Source of the DNA: Sycobia sp. Sy_11 | Lineage: Eukaryota > Arthropoda > Insecta > Hymenoptera > Epichrysomallidae | DNA length: 64,000 nucleotides | NCBI GenBank assembly: GCA_018907035.1 | Contig: JACCIC010000028.1 | Coordinates: 2,015,501-2,079,500 of the forward strand | Direction of reading: 5' to 3' | In this document: positions 12,920-25,904 of the stretch, piece after piece | Position numbering within the stretch: the first letter of the stretch is position 1 | Layout: every line of letters begins with the position of its first letter | Translations under genes and position numbers: made by a program | Notes under the pieces: generated by a model | Database searches by the model: none | What the model was told of the DNA's origin: nothing | The model's input: the letters and a program-made list of their open reading frames with translations, nothing else

Positions 12920-15240
12920 TAAATTATACGAGCCATAGAATTACGCCGGAATCTAGTTGTATTTTTAGTTAATTTGATTATTTTTTGTCGAGTAGCGCGC
13001 AGTGTTGCGTTTGTAAATTTCGTAATCGCTTGAAATTCTGGAATATGATCGGAATCGACGAAATGCAATATAATATAATTCTTGTAGTGGTGTTACATTA
13101 ACACAGATATGTATTAAATACTGAAAATAGTTATAAACACAAATGCTTGAAGATTTCGTTATATTTTTAGTTCGCTCATATCAAATGGTACATGACGAGT
13201 CGGAGTACACAAAAAAGTGGCGTTTTATGTACTAATTTCTATTTTTCCTATACTAAGTTGCGACAATCGAGCTTGTGCCCGTAATTCAAGTATTGTGCTA
13301 ACTAGTGGCCCTGCGCAATCTAGAACTTTAACAAAGATAATACAAAAAACATCAACTACTTAAAACGAGATAAAATCCAACTTTAGAAAAATTTTCAATC
13401 GTATCTTACATCGCTACGGCCAAAAATTGATGAGATTTCGCGATTTTCGCGGTTAGAAACAAAAGTAGCACGAACGATATATTTAAAAAATTAAACAAAA
13501 TCGTAAAATCACGGAAAATTTACACGGCGATTTATTTACATTCTTAGCACTGTAATATATTTACAATGTAATTCTATAAAATTCTATAAAGCAACCAATA
13601 CATCGGCACATAAAATATACCCTGAAGGTAGATACAACGCGTCGTAATAAAAAAATAAACAAAAGATCAACAAAAGTAAATAAATAAATAAATAAAAGAA
13701 CCGAAATCCGCTTAATGACGCGCGCGCGTTCGCGTGACAAATCGCATCAGACCGGCTTTGCCGCGCTCCGCAGCGATTCAAAATATCCCCGCAGTTCCAT
13801 TATCGCAACGGGGGAAACAAAAACCGCGTTCGCCCGGAACGCGCGTTCTTTCGGCCAGCCCGGGATATTATTTTTAAATCGCGACCGCGGGCCCTGCGCG
13901 CGCGCTCGCCGCCCCCGTAATTGAAGGCCATTAATTGGAGATCGGCGTAATCAGATTACGCGGCCAGGGCGCGGCGGCGTCCGCGGCTGCTGGCCGATGC
14001 CGAACGGGAGACAGGCGCAGAACGGCGCGGCGAAAATAAGAACTGAGGGCGATTGTTAATTACGTCAATCAGTCCCACCGTCCGCCCTGCTCCCCGTTAC
14101 GTATGGGCGAGAATTCGGCTGTGGCTGATGTGAAATGTGTATATATATATATATGTTATATGTGAGATTTTAAACAATTATGACGGACGCGGCTCGGGGC
14201 GATAATTAACTGTACAATGGGTTCGACCGCAGCGAAATAGCGCTGCCGCGTACGTGCAGACGGAGTGTGGCCCCCCCCGGGGTAAAAATGAAAAAGATCC
14301 GCATATTGTCGCTACGCGACGCACAATGATTGCGGCAGGCGTGTAAATTATAGGAGGCGGGCAAGCGGGCAATATAGAGATATTATAAATAGAATGACGA
14401 AAAGTAGAGATATGCTCGAATAACGGGCGCTAATCGAATTCTAACCAAATTTTATCAGAGTGATATCTGATATGATCGTAACCATACATTTTCGTGCAAG
14501 AATTACTTGAAATCGTGGTAGCTTGAATCTGCTGTATATATTAGAAGGTTGTCCCACGATTAAACAAAAGTAACCAACATATTGGGCATTATAATACAAA
14601 AAAAAAAAAGAATTTTCTTCGTTAAAAAAAAATCTGAGACATTTTTATTTGAAAGAAAAAACGATTGTTTTAGTCTAATTCGTTGATAAGATTGAAACAT
14701 TGTCTGTTAAAATTATTTCTACCATTCTTTATTTTTAGTTAAGCTTTGATTTTTTAAAACTTGAGAATGATTTTAACTAAATAATTGTAAAATTATAAAC
14801 TTATCGTTTTTTTAAAAAAAAAAAGGATAAAGTTTTTCCAGATACATTACAAAAATATTCTTCGATAAATTGACAGCCCGTAAGAAGTTACACGCTTGAT
14901 GCATTTCAATTTTCTCGCATTTCCATTTCAATATCTTAGATCGATCAGGCAAACAGAGACTTTCGAAAAGATTATTTTTTAGTTTTCCCATTTCCACAGT
15001 TTTCGTAAGACAAAAGTCTTTTACCGTAGCTTTGAATTGGAAATGATGGGGATGGAAAAACCTCTCGTGCTTTTCCGTAAATTGCAACGTGTATCGGCGA
15101 AAAATTTAGTTTTGTAAGAAATGTAAATTATATCGGTTTATGATTCTCCCTCTCTCTCTCATTCTTTCTCTTTTTCCCTCTATCATTATATATCTAGTAC
15201 CTAATCCTTAATTCTGATATTTTTATCGTCTTTCTCTGCT
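12920..15240. other. AT-rich DNA around a CG-rich island
   Basis: Island at about 13690-14120. The flanks are AT-rich. The open frame at 15087-14812 (minus) has no family resemblance. Confidence 0.5.
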
Positions 15241-15906
15241 TGAGTAACGGGCCAGAAGAAAAGAAGTTATTGCGTAATTACGAGATCGGATTTCCGCGCA
15301 AAGATCCCTAATACCGAGAAAACGAGCGCTTATCCACCCAATCGCATGAATTCCTCGTGAATTTATATCGAACGCGTATCCGCGAGATCGCTCCCTTCCT
15401 CTCCACTTATTTGCCGCCTAAACTCAATTCGAAACGCGGCCGCGCTCAAGAGCGGATAAGCGCGAAGATCAAAGACAACCGAACCCCCCGGTGGCGAGGG
15501 GACGGGGGCGGGGGCAGAAATCGCATTTGCGATTCGGCGATGAAAAACCGGAGAAAGCCCCGCGGCTCGGTCGTGCCCACCCTCCTCTCCCCCCAACTCC
15601 TAATCACCGGGCAACTTATCCCTCTCGCATCGCGCGCCGTCATGCAAATGCCTCCACCTCCCTCCCCCCTCTCTCTCTATGCCTCGCTATGTCGCCCGCG
15701 CAGACTTTCGCCCTGTTAATTTTACACGAAAGCGTCGCGTACACACCTATTACATTTGACTTTCAAATCGCGCGACTCCTACGCGCGTAGACCGGGTCTC
15801 GGCCAACGCGGCGCCGACCGCCCCGCCGAGTTTGTTTTCCCGTCGAGAGCCCGACGACGCGAGGGCGAGGAAATGAGCGAGGGAGCGAGAGACGGGAAAA
15901 GTGAGG

Positions 15907-15940
<34 letters not shown>

Positions 15941-16038
15941 TGGGTTGGAAAGAGGTTAGAAGCGCGCGGTCGCGCAGAGGGTGGGTCGGTCGCAGCCCGA
16001 GACCCGTATCCCGCGATCGAACTGCTCCGGCTCCGCTC

Positions 16039-16168
16039 AGTGCCCGGCTGCGAACGGCCGGGACGCGGAAGCCCCGCAAGCCACGGGGGCGAGCTCTCCT
16101 TGCGGCGCTCGCGATCTCGCGAGCCGACTAGAGAACGAGTTTTCGCGTCCGAACTCGGCGCCAGTCGC
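16039..16168 (+). promoter_or_regulatory. Candidate promoter with non-coding first exon in a CG-rich island
   Basis: TCAGT, the arthropod initiator consensus, lies at 16037-16041 inside a CG-rich island. A full GTAAGT donor follows at 16169-16174. This would give a 130-nt first exon on the plus strand. No downstream exon is recognised, so this rests on two short motifs and composition only. Confidence 0.2.
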
Positions 16169-16256
16169 GTAAGTAAGCACGTAGCGAGGGCCCGGCGGGC
16201 TTCGCTTAAGCCTCTTCCCGCGGCGCGGCGCAGCCGTAATACCCGCGGACCGACTA

Positions 16257-16298
<42 letters not shown>

Positions 16299-16733
16299 AT
16301 AGATATATGTACGAGCTCGAAAGCTAGGAGACACGACTCTCTGTAATTTTGTGCTGTCTTCTCCTATATATATTACACGCGCAACTTCATACGAGGGAAG
16401 CTCCCTCGGCAGAAGTGGACGGAGCGTGCGTGGCATTGGGCGGGATTATTATTTACAAATAAATGCGCGTACGTGGGTAGGAAGCTTCGTTCGCGTTCAA
16501 GGATAAAAACCGATAAGTCATAAACGAAGAATACAAAATTCAATAACTTCTCTTTAGTTCGTAATGCTGGATTTGTAATGACGCGGTTGTAGTTTGTAAA
16601 TCGTCGTTAATTAAAATTCTAACAGATTGCTTAGCATTGTTTCGGAATTTTCCAGGACGAACTCTATATTGTCGGGATGGAAAAATCGTAAAGCGACTGC
16701 AGCAAGTTGAGAAATGTACATTGAATTCGAATC

Positions 16734-16772
16734 CTCTTCTCTCTTGCCTTCTCCGTAGGCAAGAGAGAAGAG
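16734..16772. repeat. Perfect 16-bp inverted repeat (hairpin), 7-nt loop
   Basis: ctcttctctcttgcct at 16734-16749 pairs exactly with 16757-16772 across loop tctccgt. Flanks do not pair. The arms are purine or pyrimidine rich, like the GA tracts nearby. Confidence 0.85.
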
Positions 16773-17370
16773 CTCGACTGCGAGCGTGCCATGGGGAAGA
16801 AATCGAGGAAGACCGAGATAAACGAGCCGCCTTTAATGAAAGAACTGATAATGGCTCGGGAGCACGACCGTGAAAAAGTGACGTGTCCCGTCGAACGCAG
16901 TGCCCGGCAGCGATTTCTTGAATTCTCATCGATGCTCCTTACCGGGGGTGCTTCGTGGCCCCGGGACCGCGCACCGGGAGGCTCGCGCTGAAAATAAATT
17001 CAGACGCGCTTTGTTATCCGTAAAGGTGGCCTAAGACCGCCCGGCTCGGCTAATTTGTAAGCTGGATTTATTTCCCCCGTTAAAGTCGCTCGACTCGTTT
17101 CGACGATGGCTCGGCTCGCGATCTATTCTGTTGTTGTTGTTGTTGTTGTTGCTTTTCATTTTTCGTTCGTGTCCACGGCTTCGTGCTGCGAATTCAAGGC
17201 GCTTCGTACGCTACGTAGTTCGTTCGCGATCGAATCCTTTCCGGTTATCCTTTCTGATAATCGTTCAATTTCCTGCATGATTTGTTTATCTCTACTTGAG
17301 CTCAAATCAATCAATCGGTTGACATCTCGAGATAAGAGTTTTATCAGCTCTTTTTTTCGAGAGAAAAAGG

Positions 17371-17380
<10 letters not shown>

Positions 17381-17421
<41 letters not shown>
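17381..17421. repeat. (GA)n microsatellite
   Basis: GA dinucleotides preceded by gagaaaaagggag. A (TTG)n run lies at 17129-17151. Confidence 0.9.
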
Positions 17422-17424
<3 letters not shown>

Positions 17425-17545
17425 TTATTCGATTTATTAATTTCGAATTCGCTCGCGAAAGATCGTACTTTTCAACTAGATTTCAAATCCAATGTTTCCG
17501 CACGTTTCGTCGGCATAAGCGTTAGTTACTTATATACGGCCGACG

Positions 17546-17555
17546 TATAAAAAGG
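17546..17555 (+). promoter_or_regulatory. TATA-box candidate
   Basis: TATAAAAAGG between CG-rich flanks (cgacg before, ggctcgg after). About 25 bp downstream a 65-bp (TA)n tract begins, where a start site would be expected. Weak support. Confidence 0.15.
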
Positions 17556-17575
17556 GGCTCGGAATTAATTTTCAA

Positions 17576-17579
<4 letters not shown>

Positions 17580-17644
<65 letters not shown>
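17580..17644. repeat. 65-bp (TA)n microsatellite
   Basis: Pure TA between two CG-rich segments. Confidence 0.9.
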
Positions 17645-17646
<2 letters not shown>

Positions 17647-19463
17647 TCCCCTGGACGGACGACCGATCCATTCCTCCGTCCGATTAAGCGCGCGCGCGCA
17701 CTCGCGCTTCGATACGCGAACTACGCGCTGCTGGAGGTAACGGGGGGGGGACGAGTGGAAGGGAGGAGGGAGAATTCACCCTTCCGCTGATGAGCTCAAA
17801 TAAAATCGCTCGCGACTCTATTTCTCGCGCAATTTGCGTCTGCTCTGAAAATTGAGTATACTGACTGATAGCTCTCAGACTGCTTCTCCTGCTCTCCGGG
17901 CTTCCCTCTGCCACCACCTCTCTCTTTCTCTCTCCCCCCCCTCTCACTCTCTCTCTATTTCAACGTGATCTCATTACGCATAGCGAGCTTTCGTGCCGAG
18001 TCCCCGATCCCCGCGCTCCGAGTGTACGTATGAGAGGGGCTTGCGTCGCGCGCGCGTGTATGGGTCGAGCCCGAGTCCCCTTACATTCATTTTATGCCAT
18101 TCGCGGGATCTCTTCGCCGCTCGCGTAACCGGGATATGACATTTTAATTAAAGGATATGTAGTAATTGTAAAGAGAAAAAGAAAAATAGTTGATGCGACA
18201 ATGTAACGATTAAAATATAAACGGACTGTTTGCGCTCATCGGTGCTACTGGATTAATCTCGCAAAATCCTTATACAACGCTTACAGTTGTTCATTTTCTT
18301 TATTTTGATTTTCTTGCAAATGCATTTGCAAAGATGCTGAATTTCTAAGATTTGACTTTGCAAACCAGTGTATCTGATAATTAAAAATTGATCATACATG
18401 GAATATAAACATAAAAGTGCAAAGAAAGAACAGAAAAATTACGATTGTCAATATATTTAATCGGGATTTGGATGGTTATAATGATAACGTCAATAATAAA
18501 TAAATAAAAAATGGAAGGTATATAAATATTAAAAGTAGTGAACTAAAAATACTTTAATCGGTCTTACAGACTTTATAAAATAATATCACTAGAATTATTA
18601 TAACAGTCGCACTGTCCTTGTCTATAATCAATCTCCAAGCTTTTGAAATACAAAACTACTACTAAACAATAATAAAAACAAGAAAAAATATACTTTTGTT
18701 AGTAAAGGATAATCTGACTTCCTTCCACCATCGACTTTTTATCTGCTTTTTTCGACTTTTCGTGCCATTTCGTCTCCTGATCAGAGACTAAAATAAAATT
18801 CTAATAATGAAATTCTTTGTACAATATTTTTATTCCACTCAGTTTTAAATGTAAATCACAAATTTATATTAATATCGAATGATAAGTTTTATCTAACTTA
18901 TGGAACTTTATAATTATAATTTATAATGTTTGACAATATTGAATATCCAACCTATGATTTTTATTATTCTTCCGAAGTAAATCAATAATGAAATTTTCGC
19001 TAATAATAACTATATAATTCTGTTAGTTATCATTGAAACTGCTAAATCAAAACTGAATTTCTTATTTATTTTTGACAGATAAATAATAACTGTAAGAAAA
19101 ACAAAAAAAAAGTTTTTTCAAGAAGACAGCGAACCTAATGTCTGTGAAATTTGAAATTGTTTTATTGAATTTAATGCCGGGGAGATTTTCCGGCTCACGT
19201 AATACGAGCCCACGCTTGAGATACGCGTAATTTTAACTTATTACCCCGTGCTCAGCGATATGACTTTAAAATGGACCCTACCTCGAGAAAAGTGCAATTC
19301 CACATTCGGGCGACGGGACCATTGTACGGACTATTACTTTCAGACCGGAAGACATTCTTACTTTTATATAATATAAAATTATATGCGTCGTATAATTGTC
19401 GAGAATTTAAATGCAAAATCACGAGGTAAATCTCATCGCTTGATCGTTAAAGTAATTATTTTT

Positions 19464-19467
<4 letters not shown>

Positions 19468-19542
<75 letters not shown>
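19468..19542. repeat. Compound (AT)n(GT)n microsatellite
   Basis: About 31 bp of AT followed without interruption by about 44 bp of GT. Confidence 0.9.
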
Positions 19543-19547
<5 letters not shown>

Positions 19548-20401
19548 GCAAATTTTATATAACGCCATTTCTTCTATATAAAGCCCGGCAATAGGATATC
19601 GAGTTATTATATTTAAGCAATATACTTCGTACTGGCAATTATTATTCTAATCTGATTTACATATCTGTACTGGCGCAATGCATGAACTATTCGGCGTCCC
19701 AGAAATTACGCATGCGAGCCAGAGTAAGTATAGACCTTGTGATATTGTTAAAATAGTGACGAGCTATTTTTGCGCGGGAAAACGTTCGGTAATTCAAATG
19801 ACTTTCGCAATACGAATTGAGATTACATACGTGTGCGCGCGCGAGGGTAAGACTGGCGCGCACTAGGCATTATTGCTTTAGCGCGAATGTCAAAAGGAGC
19901 GACGTCGCGGTAACTGCTTACAGTAAAGCAGAGGTATGACCCAGTTCCGCGTGTACTTTCCATGCGAAAGTTTGTATTATCTAAAGCAATAGGAGAAAGT
20001 TACATATAAATCTGTAAGACAATTTCCATAGGGGGTTAAAGAAACGACATTTTTTTGGGGCGCTGGAGTATTCTAAATATATTATATAATATAGTCTACT
20101 TTTCGACTAAAGAATATATTACTGAAAGTTGGGCGCTTTCGGTCAAAATCAACGTATGCGTCGACTTGTTCGTAATCTATAAATATATTTAATAGGATTC
20201 AGAGAGCCGCGGCGCTGATTTTGAAAATTGATTGTGGGGTAGGTGGTGTGAGAACGCACAGATTATTTCACATCCGGCATGCTATGCGGGGAGGAAATGC
20301 CCATCAGGTTCCGATTTGTAGAGAGCAGTATTCAACGCCGTGCGAGCGCGCGCACGCCCGCGTTGACGCGACGACCGGCTCGAGTCAATACCAAGAGTTG
20401 A

Positions 20402-20476
20402 AGAGAGAGAGAGAGAGAGAGAGGAGAGAGCACAAGAGCATCGCGCGTGCTCGCCGTACCGCCCCGGGCACCTCTC

Positions 20477-20517
<41 letters not shown>

Positions 20518-20668
20518 CTCTCTCTCGGAGAGCGCACACCTTTCGTATCCGGGGCTGGCCCCTGTTTAGCGCCGACATTTCCGCCCGGGAATTGCTTCTA
20601 GCCGCAATGGCAGATGTGGAGAGAGCGAGAGACTGAGGGAGCCAGCGGGAGGAAAGGAGAGTGGGGAG

Positions 20669-20710
<42 letters not shown>
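20402..20710. repeat. Three GA/CT tracts in one CG-rich island
   Basis: GA at 20402-20423, CT at 20481-20524 (with one break) and GA at 20673-20710. The opposite orientations mean the outer and middle tracts can pair as an inverted repeat. Confidence 0.85.
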
Positions 20711-20713
<3 letters not shown>

Positions 20714-21003
20714 GGGCAGGGACAAACGCGCAATGGGAAGGTATCTGAAATATCCCTTCGGTTAAACCTCAAATGCCGCGCGATTTCAAGATCGTATCAA
20801 ATCGCTATTAATCACGTATATAGGAGATGTGGCGAGAGTGACTTTGCCCTCCGCGCCTGCACCTCGTCGATCAATTTGATTGATCTCGTCGCCCCTTTTT
20901 CCTTTCCTCCTTTTCTGCCTTTCTTTCAGTCGCTCCATTTTCTCCACTTCCTCAGTTCTGTTTTCAAGCTGTCGCCGATATCGGCCTATTCTCTTCTCTT
21001 TCG

Positions 21004-21050
<47 letters not shown>

Positions 21051-21752
21051 CACTCACACAAATGCATATAATAGCCACATTTATTGATCAGACCTCTTGT
21101 TTAGATCGATTTCTAGTATAGTTGAGGCGAACAACGTGTCTCTTCAATCTTTGGTTCGACTTGCATGTAACGAATTACGTATAGCCGAACACAATGATGA
21201 CTATTAAATGAATGGTTTTTTTAGGATTGTTGTGAAATAATGATATCTATTAATATTTGGATTTTCGATAATAGAGTTTTGGTTCTAAATCATTTTCACA
21301 TACTTTATCAGAAAACTTATAAAGGCAATGGAAATATTATTTCATTTCAAAAATATATACGAACAATAATAAACAATAAAACATTTCCCCTTTGGTTCCG
21401 GTAGAATTGTTTTACATGTATTATACATTTATACTAGATAATATTATGTATCTGTATAATATTATGCATGTGTATAACGTGTATTCTACATCTCAAGGGG
21501 CAGTAAGGTCGTCCTTTACTCACATAGTGTATAGATTCATTTTCGGTTTTCATTTTTAATTTCATATTTTTATATTACTATATTATTATATTATATTACT
21601 ATATTATATATTATAGTACTTTTCAATTCATTTTCTACGGGGGTGGTTATTGTATTTGTATAGTAGACTATTGTATAGAGAGTGCAAAACCGATGAACAT
21701 ATTTATTAATTTATTATACTGTCATATCAATATACGCATACATAGATAGGTA

Positions 21753-21754
<2 letters not shown>

Positions 21755-21813
<59 letters not shown>

Positions 21814-21845
21814 ATATAGATACATATACATACATACATACATTT
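21755..21845. repeat. (TA)n followed by (TACA)n
   Basis: 52 bp of TA grade into TACA tetranucleotides up to about 21845. Confidence 0.85.
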
Positions 21846-22974
21846 ATACAGACTTATGACCCACGTCATGGAAGTTGATTTTCTGATGTTTTAATCTTTC
21901 AAGCAACGCTAAACCAATATATTGGCTCATAAATAATTTTTTAGTATTTCAAACGAAAGAAGATTACTATAAGCCGTTTGGGGCACCCGAAAACGATCAA
22001 ATACATATTGTTTACAATTAAATTTACTAAATTCAAAATGGTGAACCAATATTTAAAAAACGAATTTTGTTTTGTTCAAAGAGGCACTATAATTTTTGCT
22101 TTCGATGATCAAAAACCTTGCAATTCTAGCGTTATTAGATAAACCTATCGTTTCAATATAAAGATAGTTAGGAAACACGCAAATATATGGGACTTGGTAC
22201 GGTTTTTACATTCCGAACCTTGTATGAATTAAATGTTTATCATTTTTTTAATTCAGTTATTTCTGTTTTTTTCAATATTGTTTTGTTAAATTTTGCTTTA
22301 ATCCATGTCAATAAATCAAATTCATTGGAAGTAGGAACTTTTAATATAGGTTTTATCCTTCTGGATAGAAAAGCAAATTTATTGGCGCAACTCATCATTA
22401 GTTTACGATATTGAATCACATTTTTGCCTATTTGGTTCGAGAAATTAAAATTAATAAATGTTAGTTATCTACTAAAGGTGAAATATACATATGCTTTTCC
22501 GAAACGTTTCTAACTAGAGAAAGCAAACATTTATTGAATTCTTCTACTCACACTTGAATTACTCTTCCCTTTTCTTTGTTCTTATTAAATAATATCATTG
22601 AGAATTATATCTAAATTATATCGAAAGGTAAAACACTTTATGGTGCCCCGGGTGAGGAGTGTGCATTCGACTGGGTTGCGAATTTCAATATTATAATAAA
22701 TAATTACCTATAATAAATTACATATTTGCTGTACGTCTTGTATTTTTTTATTAATGTAATTTACGTATTATTGATAAGCGTCATTTTAGATTCATTAAAA
22801 GCTCTTAAGTGTACGAATTCTGTTAGTTTTGGTTCATATCCGGGTTAGGAATAGTATTATACGTAATATAGCGTGCAAAGCGGGTTGTGAGTATTGTGAT
22901 ATTGTGTGTATGTTAGCAATTTGTATCACGCAGACGAGTTATTTGGTCGACATTGTATTATATTTGTCTTCGCG

Positions 22975-24190
22975 ATGAAGCCTGCACCTTTGAAAAAACT
23001 TACTGCTACGCAAAGCGCTCGTCTGGCAGAGATCGCGCTTTTAAGTTCGCGAATTAGAGAAAAGTCACGCGACTCGCTTAACGCGAATATTATCCAGGCG
23101 TGCCTTAATGCAATTAATAATATTTGGTCAGAAGCACGTAAGGTTCATTTAGACATTATATCCCAGGACGGTGTAGAGAGTGATCGTTACGCGACCGACG
23201 GCATATTCCCAAATTTGCAAAAAACTTACGAGGACACCCTCGATTATCTCTTGACTCTAGCAGCCGACTTCGATAAAGAAAGTACTGTTATCTCCGCCTC
23301 CAATACTGCAGTCTCGTCGGGTTCTGTGTCGCGAACAGCTAAACTGCCGAAATTGGATCTACCCACGTTTTCACGTAAGTACGAGGACTAGGAGAGCTTT
23401 TACGACCTATTCTCAGCGCTCGTACATAAGGCTCCGGGTGTAAACGATGCGACGAAACTACAATATTGAAAATCGTGTCTAAAGGGGCCGGCCGCGGATT
23501 TTGTGAAAGATGGGACGACGACGAGTGCCAAATATGCATCGACGTGGAAGGCACTAACAGCCCGTTTTTATAATCCGCGATTAATTGTGTCCACGCATTC
23601 AAATGCGCTTTTGAATCTCCCTCATCTCAAAATAATCTCCCTCATCGACTACAGAGATCCGAACTTTTAGCGATGAAAGCCAGCGAATCGTGCGCGCGCT
23701 AACTAACTTGCGAATGCCTATTGAGCACTGGGATGTGTAGGTTGGTGCACATCCTGAGCGCGCGACTAGATCCCGAATCACGTAAATTGTGGGAGTCGGA
23801 ATTAAGTGTGAAGGAACAAGCTGTATTCTCGAGTCTCTTTGGAGATAGTAGCGACTCACAAATAATACCGCAGTTTCCCACGCTTTCAAATTAACTATCT
23901 TTTTGGAGAAACGCGCTCACGCGCTGAGCATGATTGACGTGGATAGCAAAGTAGATAAAAAACCAATTTCCACTAATAAAACTTGTGCTCAGGGCTCCAT
24001 GCTCTCGCAAGATGTTCTTTGTTTACGGCTAAAGCGCCACATGAGCGGACATTAGACGTACATCAGTTACGTCTTTGTTTTAACTATTTCGGCTGACACG
24101 GCTATAGAGAATGCTCTTCGAACGGGCGCTGCGCAAAATGCCGTGACAAGCATCACACGCTTCTCCACTTCGACGGTAAGGGCAAGCTGC
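22975..24190 (+). pseudogene. BEL/Pao gag remnant
   Basis: Opens with an ATG at 22975 (MKPAPLKKL). A DUF1759-like segment follows (KLPKLDLPTF, then SFYDLFSALVH) but is cut by in-frame stops at 23389 and 23467. Further on, in shifted frames, are the gag landmarks VHILSARLDPES and KLWESELS (about 23735-23805). A remnant of the CCHC zinc knuckle (KHHTLLH, about 24139-24168) closes it. The gene is inactive. Confidence 0.75.
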
Positions 24191-24309
24191 TCCACCCCCT
24201 CCGGCGCGTAATCCCCGAGACCATAAAGGGTGTGGCAGCGACTCAGGTATAAATGTGCATACTGTCGGTACCTCGGTCTCTAACCATTCGATAATACTTG
24301 CTACGGTCC

Positions 24310-24780
24310 GAATAATAGTAGTAGGCCCAGACGGTACCTGCAGCCAAGCCCGCGCCTTATTAGATCAAGGCTCCGAGGATTCTTTCGTGATGGAATCCAT
24401 AGCGTAGCTGCTTGGACTCGAAATTTCGCGTGTAAATGTCCCATTAAGCGTCGTTGGAGGGAGCGCCGCCCAAACGGCCCGTTGGGAAACGAAATTACAA
24501 ATACGCTCAATACTAGATCCGAATTTCAAATATGAAACCAATGCACTCGTCCTCCCGCGATTAACTTCGAAAATACCGGTCACGAAATATATTTGAAATT
24601 GATTTCACGCAGTTTGCAGATGTAAATTTAGCTGACCCTCAATTTCATGTACCCGGCTCAGTAGACATCATTCTCGGAGCTGAGGTCTATGGAACCCTGC
24701 TGCGGCCCGGTTTACGGCATCTTTCTCCACCACGATTAGTTGCTCAGAATACCGTTTTAGGCTGGATTGTTTCCGGATCC
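24310..24780 (+). pseudogene. BEL/Pao aspartic protease remnant
   Basis: ALLDQGSEDSFV at about 24355-24392 is the retropepsin active-site region in the form seen in Pao elements. DIILGAEVYG (about 24667) and LGWIVSGS (about 24758) are the usual landmarks after the protease. A frame change between the two parts shows the segment is broken. Confidence 0.75.
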
Positions 24781-24879
24781 ACTGCAACTACCTTGTCACG
24801 GCGGGCGGTGCAAAATCCCGAGATTTCTATCCAAACGCTACACAGCGTTCCAGTCAATAATGACCTGCATAATAAATTG

Positions 24880-25904
24880 TATAATGCACTCGAAAGATTT
24901 TGTAATCTTGAAGAATTGCCGTCGGTTTCAAAAATTCTTAAGCCAGAAGATGAATTATGCGAGCGACAATTCGTAATAGGATACACATACGCGCGCGGCT
25001 GATGGTCGATTTATAGTTCACCTCCCGATAAAAGGCGATTTACCTGACGTGTGCGCGGAGACGCGGAGAATAGCTATCGGTTCATTGAAATCCATGTATC
25101 GTCGATTCGATAATGATACTGCATTGGCCGCGGCCTATCGCGACTTTATGCACACATACGAGTTAATGGGGCACATGACGCGTATTCCTCCTAGCGAGTC
25201 TGGCACATCCCATGTATTGTATCTGCCGCATCACGCGTTTGTAAACAGCGGTAAAGTGCGTGTCGTGTTCGACGCTTCCCGGAGAACGAGAGATCAATAT
25301 CGACTAACCGATTTTTTGTTTGCTGGGCCCACTCTGCAAAGGGATCTTTCCTTAATTTTACTGAATTGGCGCAGATATCGATACGTCTTTACCGCTGATA
25401 TAGCTAAAATGTTCCGTCAAATACAAGTAACTCCGGCAGATCAAGACCTACAAAGAATAGTCTGGGCACCCATGATACTCCTATGGAATATCGTTTCAAT
25501 ACGGTTACTTATGGGACTGCCTGCGCTCCTTTTGTAGCGATTCGAACGCTGACTCAACTCGCGCGCGAGGGACAACATTGCTATCCGTTAGGCGCGCATT
25601 GCTTAGAAGCCGATACGTACGTCGATGATACCTTTGCGGGTACCGACGACGTATCGTTAGCTATCCGAAAACGACAAGAGCTGATCGAAATTCTTAGCTC
25701 AGCCGGACTCGAGCTCGATAAATGGGCGGCTAACGATTCAGCCATTGTTCCCGGGAACGCAGTTAGAAATTATGATGCGACTCTGAAATCTATTGATAGG
25801 GACGATTCTGTTAAAACGTTGGGAGTCTATTGGAATTCGGTCGCGGATGCATTTAACTTTACCGCGTTGAAGCTGACTAATCCCTCTGTTCAATTTCGTA
25901 CGTA
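24880..25904 (+). pseudogene. BEL/Pao reverse transcriptase remnant
   Basis: DGRFIVHLPIKG (about 25000) starts the RT region. VRVVFDASRR and FTADIAKMFRQI mark RT motifs 1-3. YVDD at 25618-25629 is the catalytic motif. A frameshift near 25490-25540 separates the fingers from the palm. Similarity ends at about 25890 after LKTLGVYWN, where an unrelated stretch begins. Confidence 0.85.

Larger units (their letters stand above)
15240..17100. other. CG-rich island and its edge
   Basis: Densest CG content at about 15380-16240. It includes (GA)n at 15909-15938, the candidate first exon at 16039, (TA)n at 16263-16293 and the 16734 hairpin. Long open frames on both strands are low-complexity. Confidence 0.45.
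18150..22970. other. Mostly AT-rich, no gene recognised
   Basis: Contains the microsatellites at 19468, 20402-20710, 21011-21048 (TG) and 21755. The open frame 22187-22414 looks like random AT-rich sequence. A possible LTR or primer-binding site for the retroelement was looked for before 22975 and not found with confidence. Confidence 0.55.

Noticed and set aside
20282..20725. 147-codon Ser/Leu/Arg-Glu frame
   Set aside because: It is made from three GA/CT microsatellites.
22820..22850. TGG-starting sequence before gag as a primer-binding site
   Set aside because: No LTR end could be identified next to it and no tRNA 3' end could be matched with confidence.
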